A stretch of 64,000 bases of DNA from contig NZ_BJZV01000021.1 of assembly GCF_007992215.1 (NCBI RefSeq), positions 17,677 to 81,676 on the forward strand, given 5' to 3'. Position numbers and translations under genes: made by a program. This document shows positions 42,824-53,072 of this stretch, piece by piece; position 1 is the first letter of the stretch; the number at the start of each line of letters is the position of its first letter. The DNA comes from Methylobacterium gnaphalii. GTDB lineage: Bacteria; Pseudomonadota; Alphaproteobacteria; Rhizobiales; Beijerinckiaceae. The notes beneath the pieces are model-generated. The model was not told the DNA's origin. It saw only the letters and a list, made by a program, of their open reading frames with translations, and did no database searches.

Positions 42824-45022
42824 ATGGCAAACGGACGCGGGCGGACGACGAGGCAAGAGCCGAATTTCGACGCGCCCGACGGTCGCGGCGCGGATCGCGG
42901 CACCCTCGACATCCGCCTCACGGGAGCCGATCGCGCAGGGGGCGGCGTGGCGAAGCGCGGATCGGGTTCGACGGATCGGGGCAGCCGGCCGCCGGCCAAG
43001 GGCGGCAAAGGTGGCGGCGGATCGCGCGGCCGCTCGCGCCGGCGCGGATCGATCCTGGGCAAGCTCGTCTATACGGGCGTCGTCGTCGGCCTTTGGCTGG
43101 TGATCGGCGTCGCCGGGCTTGTGGCCTATCACGCCTCGCAACTGCCGCCGATCGACCAGCTCAGCGTGCCGAAGCGGCCGCCCAACATCGCGATTCTGGC
43201 CAGCGATGGCTCGCTGCTCGCCAATCGCGGCGAGACCGGCGGCCGCACGGTGTCGATCAAGGAGTTGCCGCCCTACCTGCCGCGCGCCTTCGTCGCGATC
43301 GAGGACCGGCGCTTCTACGACCATTTCGGCGTCGATCCGGTCGGTATCGCCCGCGCGGTGGTGCAGAACCTGACCCGGCGCGGCGTCTCGCAGGGCGGCT
43401 CGACGCTCACACAGCAGCTCGCCAAGAACCTCTTTCTGACGCCCGAGCGCTCCGCCTCCCGAAAGATCCAGGAGGCGATCCTGGCGCTTTGGCTGGAGCA
43501 CAAATACTCGAAGGACGAGATCCTCGAACTCTATCTGAACCGCGTGTATTTCGGCGCCGGCGCCTACGGCGTCGAGGCGGCCGCGCAGCGCTATTTCGGC
43601 AAGCCCGCCAAGAACGTGAGCCTTGCCGAGGCCGCCATGCTCGGCGGCCTCGTGCAGGCCCCGTCACGTCTTGCACCGAACCGCAACCTGAAGGCGGCCC
43701 AGACGCGTGCGGCGCAGGTATTGGCGGCCATGCAGGAACTCGGCTTCGCCAAGGAGGCGGACGTCAAGGTCGCAATGGCGCAGCCGGCCCGGACCTATTC
43801 GAGCCGTGGCGGTGGATCGGCGAACTACGTCGCCGACCTCGTCATGGATGTGCTCGACGACTTCCTGCCGAAATTCGAGGCCGACATCGTGGTGTCGACC
43901 ACCGTCGATTCCGGCCTACAGGCGGCGGCCGAGAAGGCGCTCGTCGACGAGTTGAACGCCAAGGGCGTTCGCTACAATGTCGGCCAGGGCGCGCTGGTCT
44001 CGATGAAGACGGACGGCGCGGTGCGCGCGCTCATCGGTGGCCGCGACTATGCGCAGAGCCAGTTCAACCGCGCGACGACCGCCAAGCGCCAGCCAGGCTC
44101 GTCGTTCAAGCCCTTCGTCTACCTCTCCGCCATCGAGCGCGGCCTGACACCGGACACCGTGCGCGACGACGCGCCGGTGAAGATCGGCAACTGGTCGCCT
44201 GAGAACTACACCCACGCCTATCGCGGCCCGGTGACGCTGCGGGACGCGTTGGCACAGTCGCTCAACACGGTCGCCGTGCGTCTCGGGCAGGAGGTCGGCC
44301 CCAAGACCGTGGTGCAGACCGCCCAGCGCCTCGGCATCTCGTCCTCGCTGCAGGCCAACGGCTCGATCGCGCTCGGCACCTCCGAGGTCACGCCGATGGA
44401 GATGGTCGGCGCCTATTGTGCCTTCGCCAATGGCGGTACCGGCGTGATCCCCTACGTGATCGCGAGCATCAAGAGCGCGGACGGCAAGGTGCTGTACAAG
44501 CGCGGCGCAGGCGGCCTCGGCAGGGTCATGTCGCCGGACGCCGACGGCATGATGAACGCGATGATGCACGAGACCTTCGTCAGCGGCACCGCCAAGAAGG
44601 GCGAGATCCCCGGCTGGGAGCTCGCGGGCAAGACCGGCACCAGCCAGGATTACCGCGATGCCTGGATGATCGGCTATTCGGGTTCCCTCGTCACCGGCGT
44701 CTGGCTCGGCAACGACGACGGTGAGTCGACCAAGAAGGCCACCGGCGGCAGCCTGCCGCTGGAGATCTGGAAGACCTACATGACGGTCGCCCTGAAGGGC
44801 GAGAAGCCGGTACCGCTGCCCGGCATGAACCGCTGGCACGCGCGGCCCGAGGCGGCCGTGGCGCAGGCAACTCCGAACCCGATCGGGGACATCATCGGCG
44901 CGATTACGGGCGAGCCCCAGCAGACCGCTTCGACCCGCCCGCCGCCAGCACCGCGCGATCGCCGCCACAGCCAGGACGACCGCAATTTCCTGGAGAAGCT
45001 GTTCGGCGTGGGCGACGATTGA
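42824..45022 (+). CDS. Penicillin-binding protein 1A (class A transglycosylase/transpeptidase)
   Basis: 732 residues from ATG 42824 (the frame reaches 42770). A basic Gly/Arg-rich cytoplasmic tail precedes one membrane span (about residues 78-102). The GT51 glycosyltransferase has AIEDRRFYDHFG with the catalytic Glu and GGSTLTQQLAKN. The transpeptidase has SxxK in RQPGSSFKPF, SxN in AQSLNTV and KTG in GKTGTSQDY. It polymerises and cross-links peptidoglycan. The C-terminal tail is Pro/Arg/Asp-rich. It is monocistronic. Confidence 0.95.
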   Translation: MANGRGRTTRQEPNFDAPDGRGADRGTLDIRLTGADRAGGGVAKRGSGSTDRGSRPPAKGGKGGGGSRGRSRRRGSILGKLVYTGVVVGLWLVIGVAGLVAYHASQLPPIDQLSVPKRPPNIAILASDGSLLANRGETGGRTVSIKELPPYLPRAFVAIEDRRFYDHFGVDPVGIARAVVQNLTRRGVSQGGSTLTQQLAKNLFLTPERSASRKIQEAILALWLEHKYSKDEILELYLNRVYFGAGAYGVEAAAQRYFGKPAKNVSLAEAAMLGGLVQAPSRLAPNRNLKAAQTRAAQVLAAMQELGFAKEADVKVAMAQPARTYSSRGGGSANYVADLVMDVLDDFLPKFEADIVVSTTVDSGLQAAAEKALVDELNAKGVRYNVGQGALVSMKTDGAVRALIGGRDYAQSQFNRATTAKRQPGSSFKPFVYLSAIERGLTPDTVRDDAPVKIGNWSPENYTHAYRGPVTLRDALAQSLNTVAVRLGQEVGPKTVVQTAQRLGISSSLQANGSIALGTSEVTPMEMVGAYCAFANGGTGVIPYVIASIKSADGKVLYKRGAGGLGRVMSPDADGMMNAMMHETFVSGTAKKGEIPGWELAGKTGTSQDYRDAWMIGYSGSLVTGVWLGNDDGESTKKATGGSLPLEIWKTYMTVALKGEKPVPLPGMNRWHARPEAAVAQATPNPIGDIIGAITGEPQQTASTRPPPAPRDRRHSQDDRNFLEKLFGVGDD

Positions 45023-45259
45023 CGTTGGACCTAAGCGCCATCGGCTTCTCCGCCCTCGGCGCCCTCGCATAAGGCCTGTCCGCGCGAGCAAACCATCGGC
45101 GAGACGGGAAAGCCGATGCAGCGCTAGGCTCCTGTGCGGGGAAAACTGATTACAACCTGCGGGACAAGATAGCTGTAACTGCCAAGCTCTTTTAACGTTT
45201 CAGCAACCGACAGCCCACAACTTTTGCGCGTATAGTCTCCGCATAACGGGAGACAGTTC

Positions 45260-45640
45260 GTGATCGAGCGCAGAAAAAGGCCACGCGTCCGTGCTGACAG
45301 CGTGGCATTCATCTTCACAAAGACAGGTAATCCTGTCGCCTGCCGAATGATCGATCGGTCGCCTGATGGGGCAAGACTACTTGTCGACAGCGTCTTCGGT
45401 ATTCCCGACAAATTTCGATTGGTCGTTCAGAAGAGCGGCGAGAGCTTTTCCACGCAAGTCGTCTGGCGTGGCCCGCAGGAGCTCGGTGTTGCATTCGGCG
45501 AGACGCCTGACGTTCTCGCCGTTGCTTCCTATGTTGCAGCTCCGGAGCCGATCGACATCGTTCTCGATCGGACGATCGGTGGGCTACCGCCGGATCATCA
45601 GAGCGATAGCCTGACGTCCGGCGTGACCCCTGACCTCTGA
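45260..45640 (+). CDS. PilZ-domain protein
   Basis: 126 residues starting at GTG 45260 with GGGAGA upstream. The c-di-GMP-binding signature is present: RRKRPR (RxxxR) at residues 4-9 and DRSPDGARL (D/NxSxxG) at about 32-40, followed by the beta strands of PilZ (VVWRGPQELGVAF). Single-domain PilZ proteins usually relay c-di-GMP to motility, polysaccharide or pilus machinery. A role in the polysaccharide locus at 1-14 kb is possible but there is no direct link. It is convergent with ppa, separated by three bases. Confidence 0.88.
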   Translation: MIERRKRPRVRADSVAFIFTKTGNPVACRMIDRSPDGARLLVDSVFGIPDKFRLVVQKSGESFSTQVVWRGPQELGVAFGETPDVLAVASYVAAPEPIDIVLDRTIGGLPPDHQSDSLTSGVTPDL

Positions 45641-45643
45641 CAG

Positions 45644-46189
45644 TCAGGCCTTGCCGGCTTTCGCGGCCTTCTCGCGCTCGATGCCTTCGAGGATGAGGCG
45701 GTGCGCCTCCTCCTTGTCGCCCCAGCGGACGACCTTCACCCACTTGCCGGGCTCCAGATCTTTGTAGTGCTCGAAGAAGTGCTGGATCTGGTGGATCGTG
45801 ATGTCGGGCAGGTCGGTGTAGTTCTGGATGCGCTCGTAGCGGGCGGTGAGGTGGCGCGAGGGCACGGCGATGATCTTCTCGTCCTCGCCGGCGTTGTCCT
45901 CCATGACCAGCACGCCAACCGGGCGCACGCTCATGATGGCACCCGGCACGATCGCGCGGGTATTGGCGACGAGCACGTCGCACGGATCGCCGTCGCCCGA
46001 GAGCGTGTGCGGGATGAAGCCGTAATTCCCCGGATAGACCATCGAGGTGTAGAGGAAGCGGTCGACGACGAGCGCGCCGGAGGTCTTGTCCATCTCGTAC
46101 TTGATGGGCTCACCGCCGATCGGCACCTCGATGATGACGTTGACGTCGTGAGGCGGGGTCTTGCCGATCGAGATGTTGTCGATGATCAT
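45644..46189 (-). CDS. ppa: Inorganic pyrophosphatase (family I)
   Basis: 181 residues, typical of bacterial family I enzymes. It hydrolyses pyrophosphate to phosphate in the cytoplasm and drives biosynthesis. Conserved features are [24 protein letters not shown] N terminus, [18 protein letters not shown] (the signature with three metal-binding Asp) and [17 protein letters not shown]. It is monocistronic, convergent with the PilZ gene. Confidence 0.96.
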   Translation of the reverse strand: MIIDNISIGKTPPHDVNVIIEVPIGGEPIKYEMDKTSGALVVDRFLYTSMVYPGNYGFIPHTLSGDGDPCDVLVANTRAIVPGAIMSVRPVGVLVMEDNAGEDEKIIAVPSRHLTARYERIQNYTDLPDITIHQIQHFFEHYKDLEPGKWVKVVRWGDKEEAHRLILEGIEREKAAKAGKA

Positions 46190-46306
46190 CAGCGCGTTTC
46201 CTGCGGACGTGGGGAGCCAGCCTTGCTCCTGCGGCAGGCTTCTAAACCGCCCCGCGCGCCAAGGAAATCGGCCGTTCAGCCATAACCGGGGCCGTCGGCA
46301 GAGGTT

Positions 46307-46813
46307 TCATCCGAAAATGTACGCGACTTTCGGCAGGCAGGCCCCCGAGACTCGCTCGATCGCCTCCGGGCCGGGCCGGCCACCGAGCGCCTCGTAGAAA
46401 GCGCGGGCGCGATCGTTGTCCGCAAGGGCCCAGACGCCTACGCGGGCCAGGCCGTGGTCGGCGAGATCGTTGCGCACCGCACGGAACAGGCGCGAGCCAA
46501 GCCCGATCCCCTGATATTCCGGCGCGACGTAGAGTTCGTCGACCTCGCCCTCGGCGGTGAGCGTCCGGTCGCGCGAGCGGCCATAGGCGGCGTAGGCCAC
46601 CACCTGATCGCCGAATTCCATCGCGGCAAGGCCGCGGCCCCGGCCGATCATGCCGCGCCAAGCGCTCGGACCGCGCTTGGCGATGAACTTCTGCAGCGCC
46701 ACGCCCGGGATTACTCCCTGATAGGCCTCGCGCCATGCGGCCTCGAACACCGCCGACAGCATTCCGATGTCGTCCGGCCTGGCCCGGCGGATACTGACGG
46801 TCTTCGTGCTCAT
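46307..46813 (-). CDS. GNAT-family N-acetyltransferase
   Basis: 168 residues. The acetyl-CoA loop is visible in VDELYVAPEYQGIGLGSRLF (Q/R-x-x-G-x-G/A). The start reads MSTKTVSIRRARPDDIGML, the usual opening of Acetyltransf_1 proteins. It ends with a strand typical of the family (DRARAFYEALGG). The acceptor substrate is unknown. It is divergent from the phosphatase-WcbI pair. Confidence 0.9.
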   Translation of the reverse strand: MSTKTVSIRRARPDDIGMLSAVFEAAWREAYQGVIPGVALQKFIAKRGPSAWRGMIGRGRGLAAMEFGDQVVAYAAYGRSRDRTLTAEGEVDELYVAPEYQGIGLGSRLFRAVRNDLADHGLARVGVWALADNDRARAFYEALGGRPGPEAIERVSGACLPKVAYIFG

Positions 46814-46977
46814 GGATGCGCGGGCCTCCGAAGCAGGTCGGCGGATGATGCCGGCAAAAGGAGCGCCGGGGCAATGGCGAAACCAAGGCAGCGGACAGCT
46901 CGAATTGTCGGGCGCCGGGCCGCCTGTTAGATCGGCGGCTCGGCGAACCCTGCCGAGACGCCCCGCAGCCAGTCATC

Positions 46978-47703
46978 GTGTTCAACCGCTACCTCTCCTT
47001 CGAGGCGCGCTCCGCGCGGCGCTTGGCGCGCATCGCGCGGTTCGAAAGGCCCATCGCCGGGCCGCTCGCCCGTGCCGGGGCCTGGGCAAACATGCTGCTG
47101 CTCGACCACGGCGTCCTGCGGCTCGCCTATCCCAACCGCCACCGTGTCGGGAGCGGACTCGTCTGGCGCTCAGCTCAGCCGAGTCCGCATCAGCTCGCGT
47201 GGTTCAAGCGGCAGGGCGTCAGGAGCGTGATCTCGCTGCGCGGTGGGCGCGAGCACGGCTCCTGGCCGCTCCAACGCGAGGCCTGCGAGCGGCAAGGCCT
47301 CGCGCTCGTCGACCTCGTCCTGCGCTCGCGCGAGCCGCCCGCCAAGGAGACCATCCGCGAGGCTCAGGCGCTGTTCGCCGCGATCGAGTATCCGGCCGTG
47401 ATGCACTGCAAGTCGGGCGCGGACCGTGCGGGGCTCGGAGCTGCCTTGTTCCTGATCCTGCATGAGGGCGTGCCGGTGCGGGAGGCGATGCTGCAGCTCT
47501 CGGCCCGCTACGGACATTTCCGCTTCGCACGGACCGGCATCCTCGATGCTTTCTTCGCGCGCTACCTGCAGGAGGGCGAACCGCGCGGACAGAGTTTCCT
47601 CGACTGGGTCGAGACGGATTACGACCCGGAGGCGCTTCGGCGCGATTTCCGGCCGGGCTTCTGGTCGGACCTCATGGTCGACCGCATCATCAAGCGAGAG
47701 TAG
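46978..47703 (+). CDS. Dual-specificity/tyrosine phosphatase-like protein
   Basis: 241 residues from GTG 46978. The catalytic loop HCKSGADRAG is the HCxxxxxR signature of cysteine-dependent phosphatases, with the helix GLGAALFLILHEG after it. A general-acid Asp candidate lies in LALVDLVLRSRE. The N-terminal 70 residues and the C-terminal tail (about 185-241) are not phosphatase core. It is followed 7 bp later by a WcbI-type gene, so it may act on lipid- or sugar-phosphates in envelope synthesis rather than on protein. Confidence 0.85.
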   Translation: MFNRYLSFEARSARRLARIARFERPIAGPLARAGAWANMLLLDHGVLRLAYPNRHRVGSGLVWRSAQPSPHQLAWFKRQGVRSVISLRGGREHGSWPLQREACERQGLALVDLVLRSREPPAKETIREAQALFAAIEYPAVMHCKSGADRAGLGAALFLILHEGVPVREAMLQLSARYGHFRFARTGILDAFFARYLQEGEPRGQSFLDWVETDYDPEALRRDFRPGFWSDLMVDRIIKRE

Positions 47704-47710
47704 CCCCACC

Positions 47711-48715
47711 GTGTCCGTGCTGCAGACAGGGCGCCAGGCGCTACTCGGCGCCCTGGCCCGGCTTCCGTGGCGGCCGGCCACGCGCGATGTCCCGTACCGT
47801 CGGGGGGCACGGATCGCCGTGATCGGCAATTGCCAGGCGCGGGGCGTCGCCCGCTCGCTCGAAGTGCTGCTGCCGGACGCCGTCGTTACGCTGGTGCCGA
47901 CCGGCCAGCTCGGCCGGAGCGTGCGCACTCTGCGCGCCTTGGCGGAGGGTTTGGCAGACTACGATCGCGTCTTCTCGCAGCCCATTACCGGACATTTTCC
48001 CGATGGCGGCTCGGCGGAGCTGCTGCGACTGCTGCCGCGGGCACGGCTGTTCCCTGCAATCGTCTTCGCCGCCTTTCATCCCGACATGGTCTATGTCGGG
48101 AATCTGTCGGCAGGCAGGGAGACCGGCCTAGTGCCGTCGCCGCTCCATACCTACCACTCGGCGATCACGCTGTTCGGCTACCTGCGCGGCCTGTCGGAGG
48201 AGCAGATCCTACGGCTGTTTCGGGACGACGCGCTCGCACAGCTCGGCTTCCTCGACGGATGGGACTTGGCCGCCGAGGACTTGGTGGCGACGAGCCGGGC
48301 GATCGGCTTCGATCTCGCTCCCGAGCTCTTGCGCTGGTCGCGCCGAGGCGCGTTCATGCACGGCATCAACCATCCCAAGCTCTTCGTGATGGCCGATATT
48401 GCGCGGCGTCTGGCAACGGAGGCAGGCCTCGCGCCGGCGGAGTTGCCAGTCGAGGCCTACCTTGCCGACGACCTGCTCGGCGAGGTGATCTGGCCGGTCT
48501 ACCCGGCGGTGGCGGCAGCCTATGGCGTGAGCGGATCCTACATCTTCAAGCGCCGGGCGATGCCGAAGGTGCCCCCGCCGGTGCTCGACCTCTCAGGACT
48601 CGTGCGCGAGAGCCTGGCTCTCTACCGGACCTTGCCGAGAGCGCGGCTGACCTGCCAGCGCATCGAACATTGGTCCCGCCACCCGGACATCTGCGCCCTG
48701 TTCGACGCGGCCTGA
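47711..48715 (+). CDS. WcbI-family polysaccharide biosynthesis protein (putative acetyltransferase)
   Basis: 334 residues from GTG 47711; the frame opens upstream but the added part reads through the phosphatase gene. The WcbI core begins RIAVIGNCQARGVARSL near residue 35, the GNCQ motif resembling the GDS-like nucleophile region; PITGHFPDGGS and FMHGINHPKLFV follow. In Burkholderia WcbI is needed for acetylation of capsular polysaccharide. It forms a two-gene unit with the phosphatase. Its stop is 10 bp from the convergent lpxD stop. Confidence 0.88.
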   Translation: MSVLQTGRQALLGALARLPWRPATRDVPYRRGARIAVIGNCQARGVARSLEVLLPDAVVTLVPTGQLGRSVRTLRALAEGLADYDRVFSQPITGHFPDGGSAELLRLLPRARLFPAIVFAAFHPDMVYVGNLSAGRETGLVPSPLHTYHSAITLFGYLRGLSEEQILRLFRDDALAQLGFLDGWDLAAEDLVATSRAIGFDLAPELLRWSRRGAFMHGINHPKLFVMADIARRLATEAGLAPAELPVEAYLADDLLGEVIWPVYPAVAAAYGVSGSYIFKRRAMPKVPPPVLDLSGLVRESLALYRTLPRARLTCQRIEHWSRHPDICALFDAA

Positions 48716-48725
48716 GGGCTGGACT

Positions 48726-49787
48726 TCAGGCCTCCGGCTCGCCGCCCTTGTCCGCGCCGCGCTCGGCGAGGCGGGCCAGTGTCGTGAGTTCGCGGAACCA
48801 AGCCCGCACGGGCTTGGCCGGCGTGCCGCCCCAGCGCGAGCCCGGCGGCACGTCACGGTTGACGTTCGAGGAACCGGCGATCTGCGATCCCATGCCGATG
48901 CGCAAGTGGCCGACCACGCCGACCTGGCCGCCGAGCACGACATAATCCTCAAGCGTGGTCGAGCCAGAGATGCCGACGCCCGACACGATCACGCAATGGC
49001 GTCCGATGACGACGTTGTGGGCGATCTGCACGAGGTTATCGATCTTGGTGCCCTCCCCGATCACGGTATCGCGGCTGGCGCCGCGGTCGATCGTGGTGTT
49101 GGCACCGATCTCCACATCGTCCTGAATGATGGCACGGCCGATCTGTGGCACCTTGAGGTGGCCCCCTGCCCCCATGGCGAAGCCGAAGCCGTCCTGCCCG
49201 ATCCGCGCGCCCGGATGAATGATGACGCGGTTGCCCACCAACGCGTTCGTCAGGGTCGCGCCGGCACCGATGGCGGAGTCGCGGCCGATGCAGACACCGG
49301 GGCCAACGACTGCGCCCGGTCCGATGACGGTTCCTGAGCCAATCTCCGCACCGGGGCCGACCACCGCGCCGGGATCCACGCGCACGCCGTCCTCGAGCCG
49401 CGCTTCGGGATGCACATGGGCGCCGGGCGAGATACCGGCGGCGGCAAAGAGCGAGCCTGGGCGCAGGGCGTCAGGGTACAGACGGCCGAGCAGGGTCGCG
49501 TAGACCCGGTAGGGATCGCGCGTCACGAGGGCAAGCGTCCCCTCGGGCACCCGGGCGGCAAAGCGCTTGGAGACGAGGCAGACCCGCGCCCGCGTCGCCT
49601 CGAGAGCGTCGCCGTAGCGTGCGTTATCCATGTAAGCGAGGTCGTCCGGCCCAGCGCTCTCCAGCGAGGCGACGCCGGTGACGACCGCATCTGGATCGGC
49701 GCCCTCGGGCAGCGCGACGCCGGCGGCCTCGGCGATGCCGGCGAGGCTCAAGCTGCCGTTGGACTTGAAGAAAAGGCGGTCCGACAT
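48726..49787 (-). CDS. lpxD: UDP-3-O-(3-hydroxyacyl)glucosamine N-acyltransferase
   Basis: 353 residues from ATG 49787; the frame continues to 50141 but overlaps bamA antisense. The N-terminal uridine-binding domain is followed by a left-handed beta-helix of hexapeptide repeats (about 110-300, for example [19 protein letters not shown]) with the catalytic His region HNVVIGRHC. It adds the N-linked acyl chain in lipid A synthesis. It lies downstream of bamA as usual. The expected fabZ and lpxA are not after it; a convergent WcbI gene is instead. Confidence 0.95.
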   Translation of the reverse strand: MSDRLFFKSNGSLSLAGIAEAAGVALPEGADPDAVVTGVASLESAGPDDLAYMDNARYGDALEATRARVCLVSKRFAARVPEGTLALVTRDPYRVYATLLGRLYPDALRPGSLFAAAGISPGAHVHPEARLEDGVRVDPGAVVGPGAEIGSGTVIGPGAVVGPGVCIGRDSAIGAGATLTNALVGNRVIIHPGARIGQDGFGFAMGAGGHLKVPQIGRAIIQDDVEIGANTTIDRGASRDTVIGEGTKIDNLVQIAHNVVIGRHCVIVSGVGISGSTTLEDYVVLGGQVGVVGHLRIGMGSQIAGSSNVNRDVPPGSRWGGTPAKPVRAWFRELTTLARLAERGADKGGEPEA

Positions 49788-49868
49788 CGGGTGATCACGG
49801 GGCTGTGTTGGGATCCGAGCGGTCCAAGACCACGGATCGCCCCCGATGCCAACAGAGCCGGCACGACA

Positions 49869-49899
49869 AAGCCCGGAAGCGGCGAGCGCTTCCGGGCTT
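49869..49899 (-). terminator. Terminator between bamA and lpxD
   Basis: A perfect 13-bp stem (49869-49881 with 49887-49899, loop GCGAG) lies about 43 bp past the bamA stop, followed on the minus strand by TTTGTCG. Some read-through to lpxD is likely, or lpxD has its own promoter in 49788-49868. Confidence 0.75.
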
Positions 49900-49941
49900 T
49901 TGAAGAGGACCGCCCGAGATCCGGGCGGCGTATCGTGTCGA

Positions 49942-52527
49942 TCAGAAGCGCGAGCCGCCGGAGAAGCGGAAGGCCTGAAGCTGATCCTTGCCGACGCGTC
50001 CGAGCAGCGATCCGTCGGCGGCATAGACCTTCTGGCCCTCGTCCTTGCTGAGGGCGTAGGCGTAGTCGAAGCGGATCGGGCCAAGCGGCGAGTTCCACAG
50101 GATCGACGCACCGATCGAGGACCGGATGATCGGCTTGTCACGAACGTTCAAGCACTCGGGCTCAACTTTGATCGCGTTCGGTCCGAAGTTGCTGTAGCTG
50201 CAGCCGAGCTGACCTGGTGCAATACCGTTGATCGCGCCGTCGCGGTTCACGTCGAATGCAGTCTTGCCGCTGTAACCGAACAGCGTACCAGCATCGGCGA
50301 ACACAGCGCCCTTCAGACCGAGATCCTTCGGGATACCCCAGATCGGGAACTGAACTTCGACCGTGGCACCGACATAGGTGGTGCCGCCAACGGCGTTCGA
50401 CTGCGTATCGGTCGTGCCGACGTCACGCGGGCCGAGACCGTTCGGAGCGAAGCCGCGGACGAGCGACGGGCCGAGGAAGAACTGGTCGGTGATGCGCAGC
50501 TTCTCGTCGGTCAGAGCGGTGATGTTACCGCCCTGGAGGCGAACGAAGCCGACGACGTCCTCGTAGAGCTCCTTGTAGTAGCGGGCATCGCCGGTGACGC
50601 GGAAGAACTTCGAGTCGCCGCCGAGGCCGGCGATGTCGGGCTTGATCTCGCCGTAGAAGCCGTTTGTCGGCCGGGCGACGTTATCGAGCGTCGAGTAGGC
50701 CAGCGTCGCGCCAACCAGCGAGGTCAACGTGCTGCCCTGCGACGCCTTGAGGGCGATCGAGGCTTCGCCGTCGAAAGCGCAGGTCGGATAGGCTGCCAAG
50801 CCGCCGACGTTCCGGCCGCTGACCGGATCGATGGTGCCAGGCGGGTTCAGAGCTGTGTAACCGGGGATCGGGTTGGAGCAGTCGTTGTAGGGCTGCTTCA
50901 GGGTGTTCGGGACCTTCAGCTCGGTGTTGTACAGCGAGTAGCGGAACGTGACACCGAGTTCCTGGGTGATCGGCAGACCGATGCGAAGCTGGCCGCCGTA
51001 GACCGTGGTCTCGTAGCGCGAGTACCGGGTCAGGTCGGAGTACTTGTAGAAGGCGTCGAAGCCGGCCGCGAGGCGGTAGCCGAGGAAGTACGGCTCGGTG
51101 AACGAGAAGTCGACACCCTTGGCGTACTGGCCGCCGGTGCCGGCGATGCGGACGTACTGACCGCGGCCGAGGAAGTTCGACTCGGAGACCGAGACCTCGC
51201 CGATGATGCCGTCCTGAGTCGAGTAGCCACCCGACACCGAGAACGAGCCGGTGGGTTGATCCTCGACATCGATGTTCACGATGACGCGGTCGGGCGCGGA
51301 GCCCGGCTCGTTGGAGAAGCGCACCTTCTTGAAGAAGCCGAGGCCGTTCAGCCGGCGCTCTGCGCGGTCGATCAGCACGCGGTTGTAGGCATCGCCCTCG
51401 CCGAGATCGAGCTCACGGCGGATGACGTAGTCGCGGGTGCGGGTGTTGCCGCGGACGTTGATGCGCTCAATGTAGACGCGTGGGCCGTCCTCGACCACGA
51501 AGCCGAGTGCCACCTGGTGGCTGGCGCGGTCGCGCTGGCCAGTCGGGCGGACCTGGGCGAAGGGGAAGCCCTGGCGGTTAACCTCGGTGGTCACGCCGGT
51601 AAGCGTCTTCTCGACGTCCTCGGCATTGTAGACATCGCCGACCTGAGCGCGGATCTCGCCCTCGAGGACGCCCTGGTCGACGCCCGGGACGCGGTTGTCC
51701 ACGGAGACAGCGCCGACGGTGTACTGTTCACCCTCGTCGACGGTGACGGTGATCACCCAGCCGGCATCGCCATCGCCCTCGACGAAGCGGGCATCCGCGT
51801 TGACGACCCGGAAATCGGCGTAGCCGTTGCGCAGGTAGTAGCGGCGAACGATCTCAAGATCGGAGGCGATACGATCGGGATCGTAGACGTCGGAGGTCTT
51901 GATGAACGACAGGAAGTTCATCTCGGAAGTGGTCATCAGACCCTTGAGGGTCCGCTCCGAGAAAGCATTGTTGCCGACGAACACGATCTCGCGCACGCCG
52001 GTCTTGTCGCCCTCATCGATCTGGAAGACCACGTCGGTGCGGCCGTTCTCGAGATCGACCAGACGGTAGCTCACCTTGGCGCCGCCACGGCCCGAGCGAC
52101 GGTAGGTCTCGCGGATGCGCTCGACGTCGGCAGCGATCACGGCATTGCTCAGCGCGCCACGGTCCTTCGACTCGATGACGCCCTGCAGAGTGGCCTTCTC
52201 GAGCTTCTTGTTGCCCTCGAAGAATACGCGGCCGATCACGCTGTTCTCGCGCACGGTGACGACGGTGGTGCCGCCGCGGCTCGAAACCTTCACGTCGGAG
52301 AACAGGCCGGTGGAGAGCAGGTTGCGGCGTGCCTCTTCAGGCGATCCCGATGCGGTCCCGGTCACGTAGGAGCGGATCGTGCTCGCCTCGACCTTGCGAT
52401 TCCCCTCGACGACGATCTGCTGCGCATATGCAGCGCCGCCCACAACGACGCCGACGGCGGCAGTGGCGATCAGGACGATGGTCCGTTCCGCCGACTTGCG
52501 CCGGCGTTTCCCCGTCATCGACATCAT
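49942..52527 (-). CDS. bamA: Outer membrane protein assembly factor BamA
   Basis: 861 residues from ATG 52527 (a second ATG follows at 52524; the frame reaches 52566). A signal peptide ends near AAYAQQ. Five POTRA domains occupy about residues 30-430 ([49 protein letters not shown] and so on). The Omp85 barrel follows, with the VRGF motif [11 protein letters not shown] and the C-terminal Phe (SGGSRF). It inserts barrel proteins into the outer membrane. It sits between rseP and lpxD, as in most proteobacteria. Confidence 0.97.
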   Translation of the reverse strand: MMSMTGKRRRKSAERTIVLIATAAVGVVVGGAAYAQQIVVEGNRKVEASTIRSYVTGTASGSPEEARRNLLSTGLFSDVKVSSRGGTTVVTVRENSVIGRVFFEGNKKLEKATLQGVIESKDRGALSNAVIAADVERIRETYRRSGRGGAKVSYRLVDLENGRTDVVFQIDEGDKTGVREIVFVGNNAFSERTLKGLMTTSEMNFLSFIKTSDVYDPDRIASDLEIVRRYYLRNGYADFRVVNADARFVEGDGDAGWVITVTVDEGEQYTVGAVSVDNRVPGVDQGVLEGEIRAQVGDVYNAEDVEKTLTGVTTEVNRQGFPFAQVRPTGQRDRASHQVALGFVVEDGPRVYIERINVRGNTRTRDYVIRRELDLGEGDAYNRVLIDRAERRLNGLGFFKKVRFSNEPGSAPDRVIVNIDVEDQPTGSFSVSGGYSTQDGIIGEVSVSESNFLGRGQYVRIAGTGGQYAKGVDFSFTEPYFLGYRLAAGFDAFYKYSDLTRYSRYETTVYGGQLRIGLPITQELGVTFRYSLYNTELKVPNTLKQPYNDCSNPIPGYTALNPPGTIDPVSGRNVGGLAAYPTCAFDGEASIALKASQGSTLTSLVGATLAYSTLDNVARPTNGFYGEIKPDIAGLGGDSKFFRVTGDARYYKELYEDVVGFVRLQGGNITALTDEKLRITDQFFLGPSLVRGFAPNGLGPRDVGTTDTQSNAVGGTTYVGATVEVQFPIWGIPKDLGLKGAVFADAGTLFGYSGKTAFDVNRDGAINGIAPGQLGCSYSNFGPNAIKVEPECLNVRDKPIIRSSIGASILWNSPLGPIRFDYAYALSKDEGQKVYAADGSLLGRVGKDQLQAFRFSGGSRF

Positions 52528-53072
52528 GTATTCGCCCGTCTCATTGTTATCAGCGCGGGTTTGCACCCGCAGACGTCCACCTTTGCGGTGTGACGCCCTC
52601 TGGTCCCAGCCACGCTTCTATCGGGAATCCGAGGCGAAGCAACGGCAAGTAGGGACGACCCTCCGGGATTCTGCTGGGTCGTGGCCTTCGGGCAACTTAA
52701 CGAGAAGTGGCAGATTCAAGCGATCACACAACAGGGTGAACGAGTCGTAAACTCCCGTAGCCATTTGGCTTTCAGGAATGACCCAAAGCCATCTTCAGGG
52801 TTTGTGAACCATCGGTTTTGGGACTTTTTCGTGGCAGGCAAGGAAGCCTATCGCGTCCTTGCGAGAACGGTTTCGGGCCAGGCTTACGCAACCCGGCTTC
52901 GCCACGCCGCGGAGGTCGTTCCCAAGCGCGGACGACGAACCTGGAATCCAGGATGAGGCTTCGCGGAGCGTAAAAGCCGGGCGTCCTCGAAGAATTGCAC
53001 GCCTCTGGCGCGCCCTTCGGGTCCCGGCTCCGCCGCGCGACTCCTGGATGACCTTCGTGAATGATGAAAGCT
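52528..53072. other. 545-bp intergenic region between rseP and bamA
   Basis: No gene supported; frames here (52681-52956 and others) lack domains. It must carry bamA control signals. The part 52850-53060 is GC-rich with several short inverted repeats, including CCTGG-AAT-CCAGG at 52940-52952, and looks like a dispersed intergenic repeat of the sort common in this group, but only one copy is seen in the window. Confidence 0.45.

Noticed and set aside
49846..52593. 915-residue open frame antisense to bamA
   Set aside because: It mirrors the bamA codons on the opposite strand; bamA has all family motifs, and long antisense frames are common in GC-rich genes.
52850..53060. Possible dispersed intergenic repeat before bamA
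   Set aside because: The composition looks repeat-like but no second copy lies in the window, so it cannot be called a repeat.
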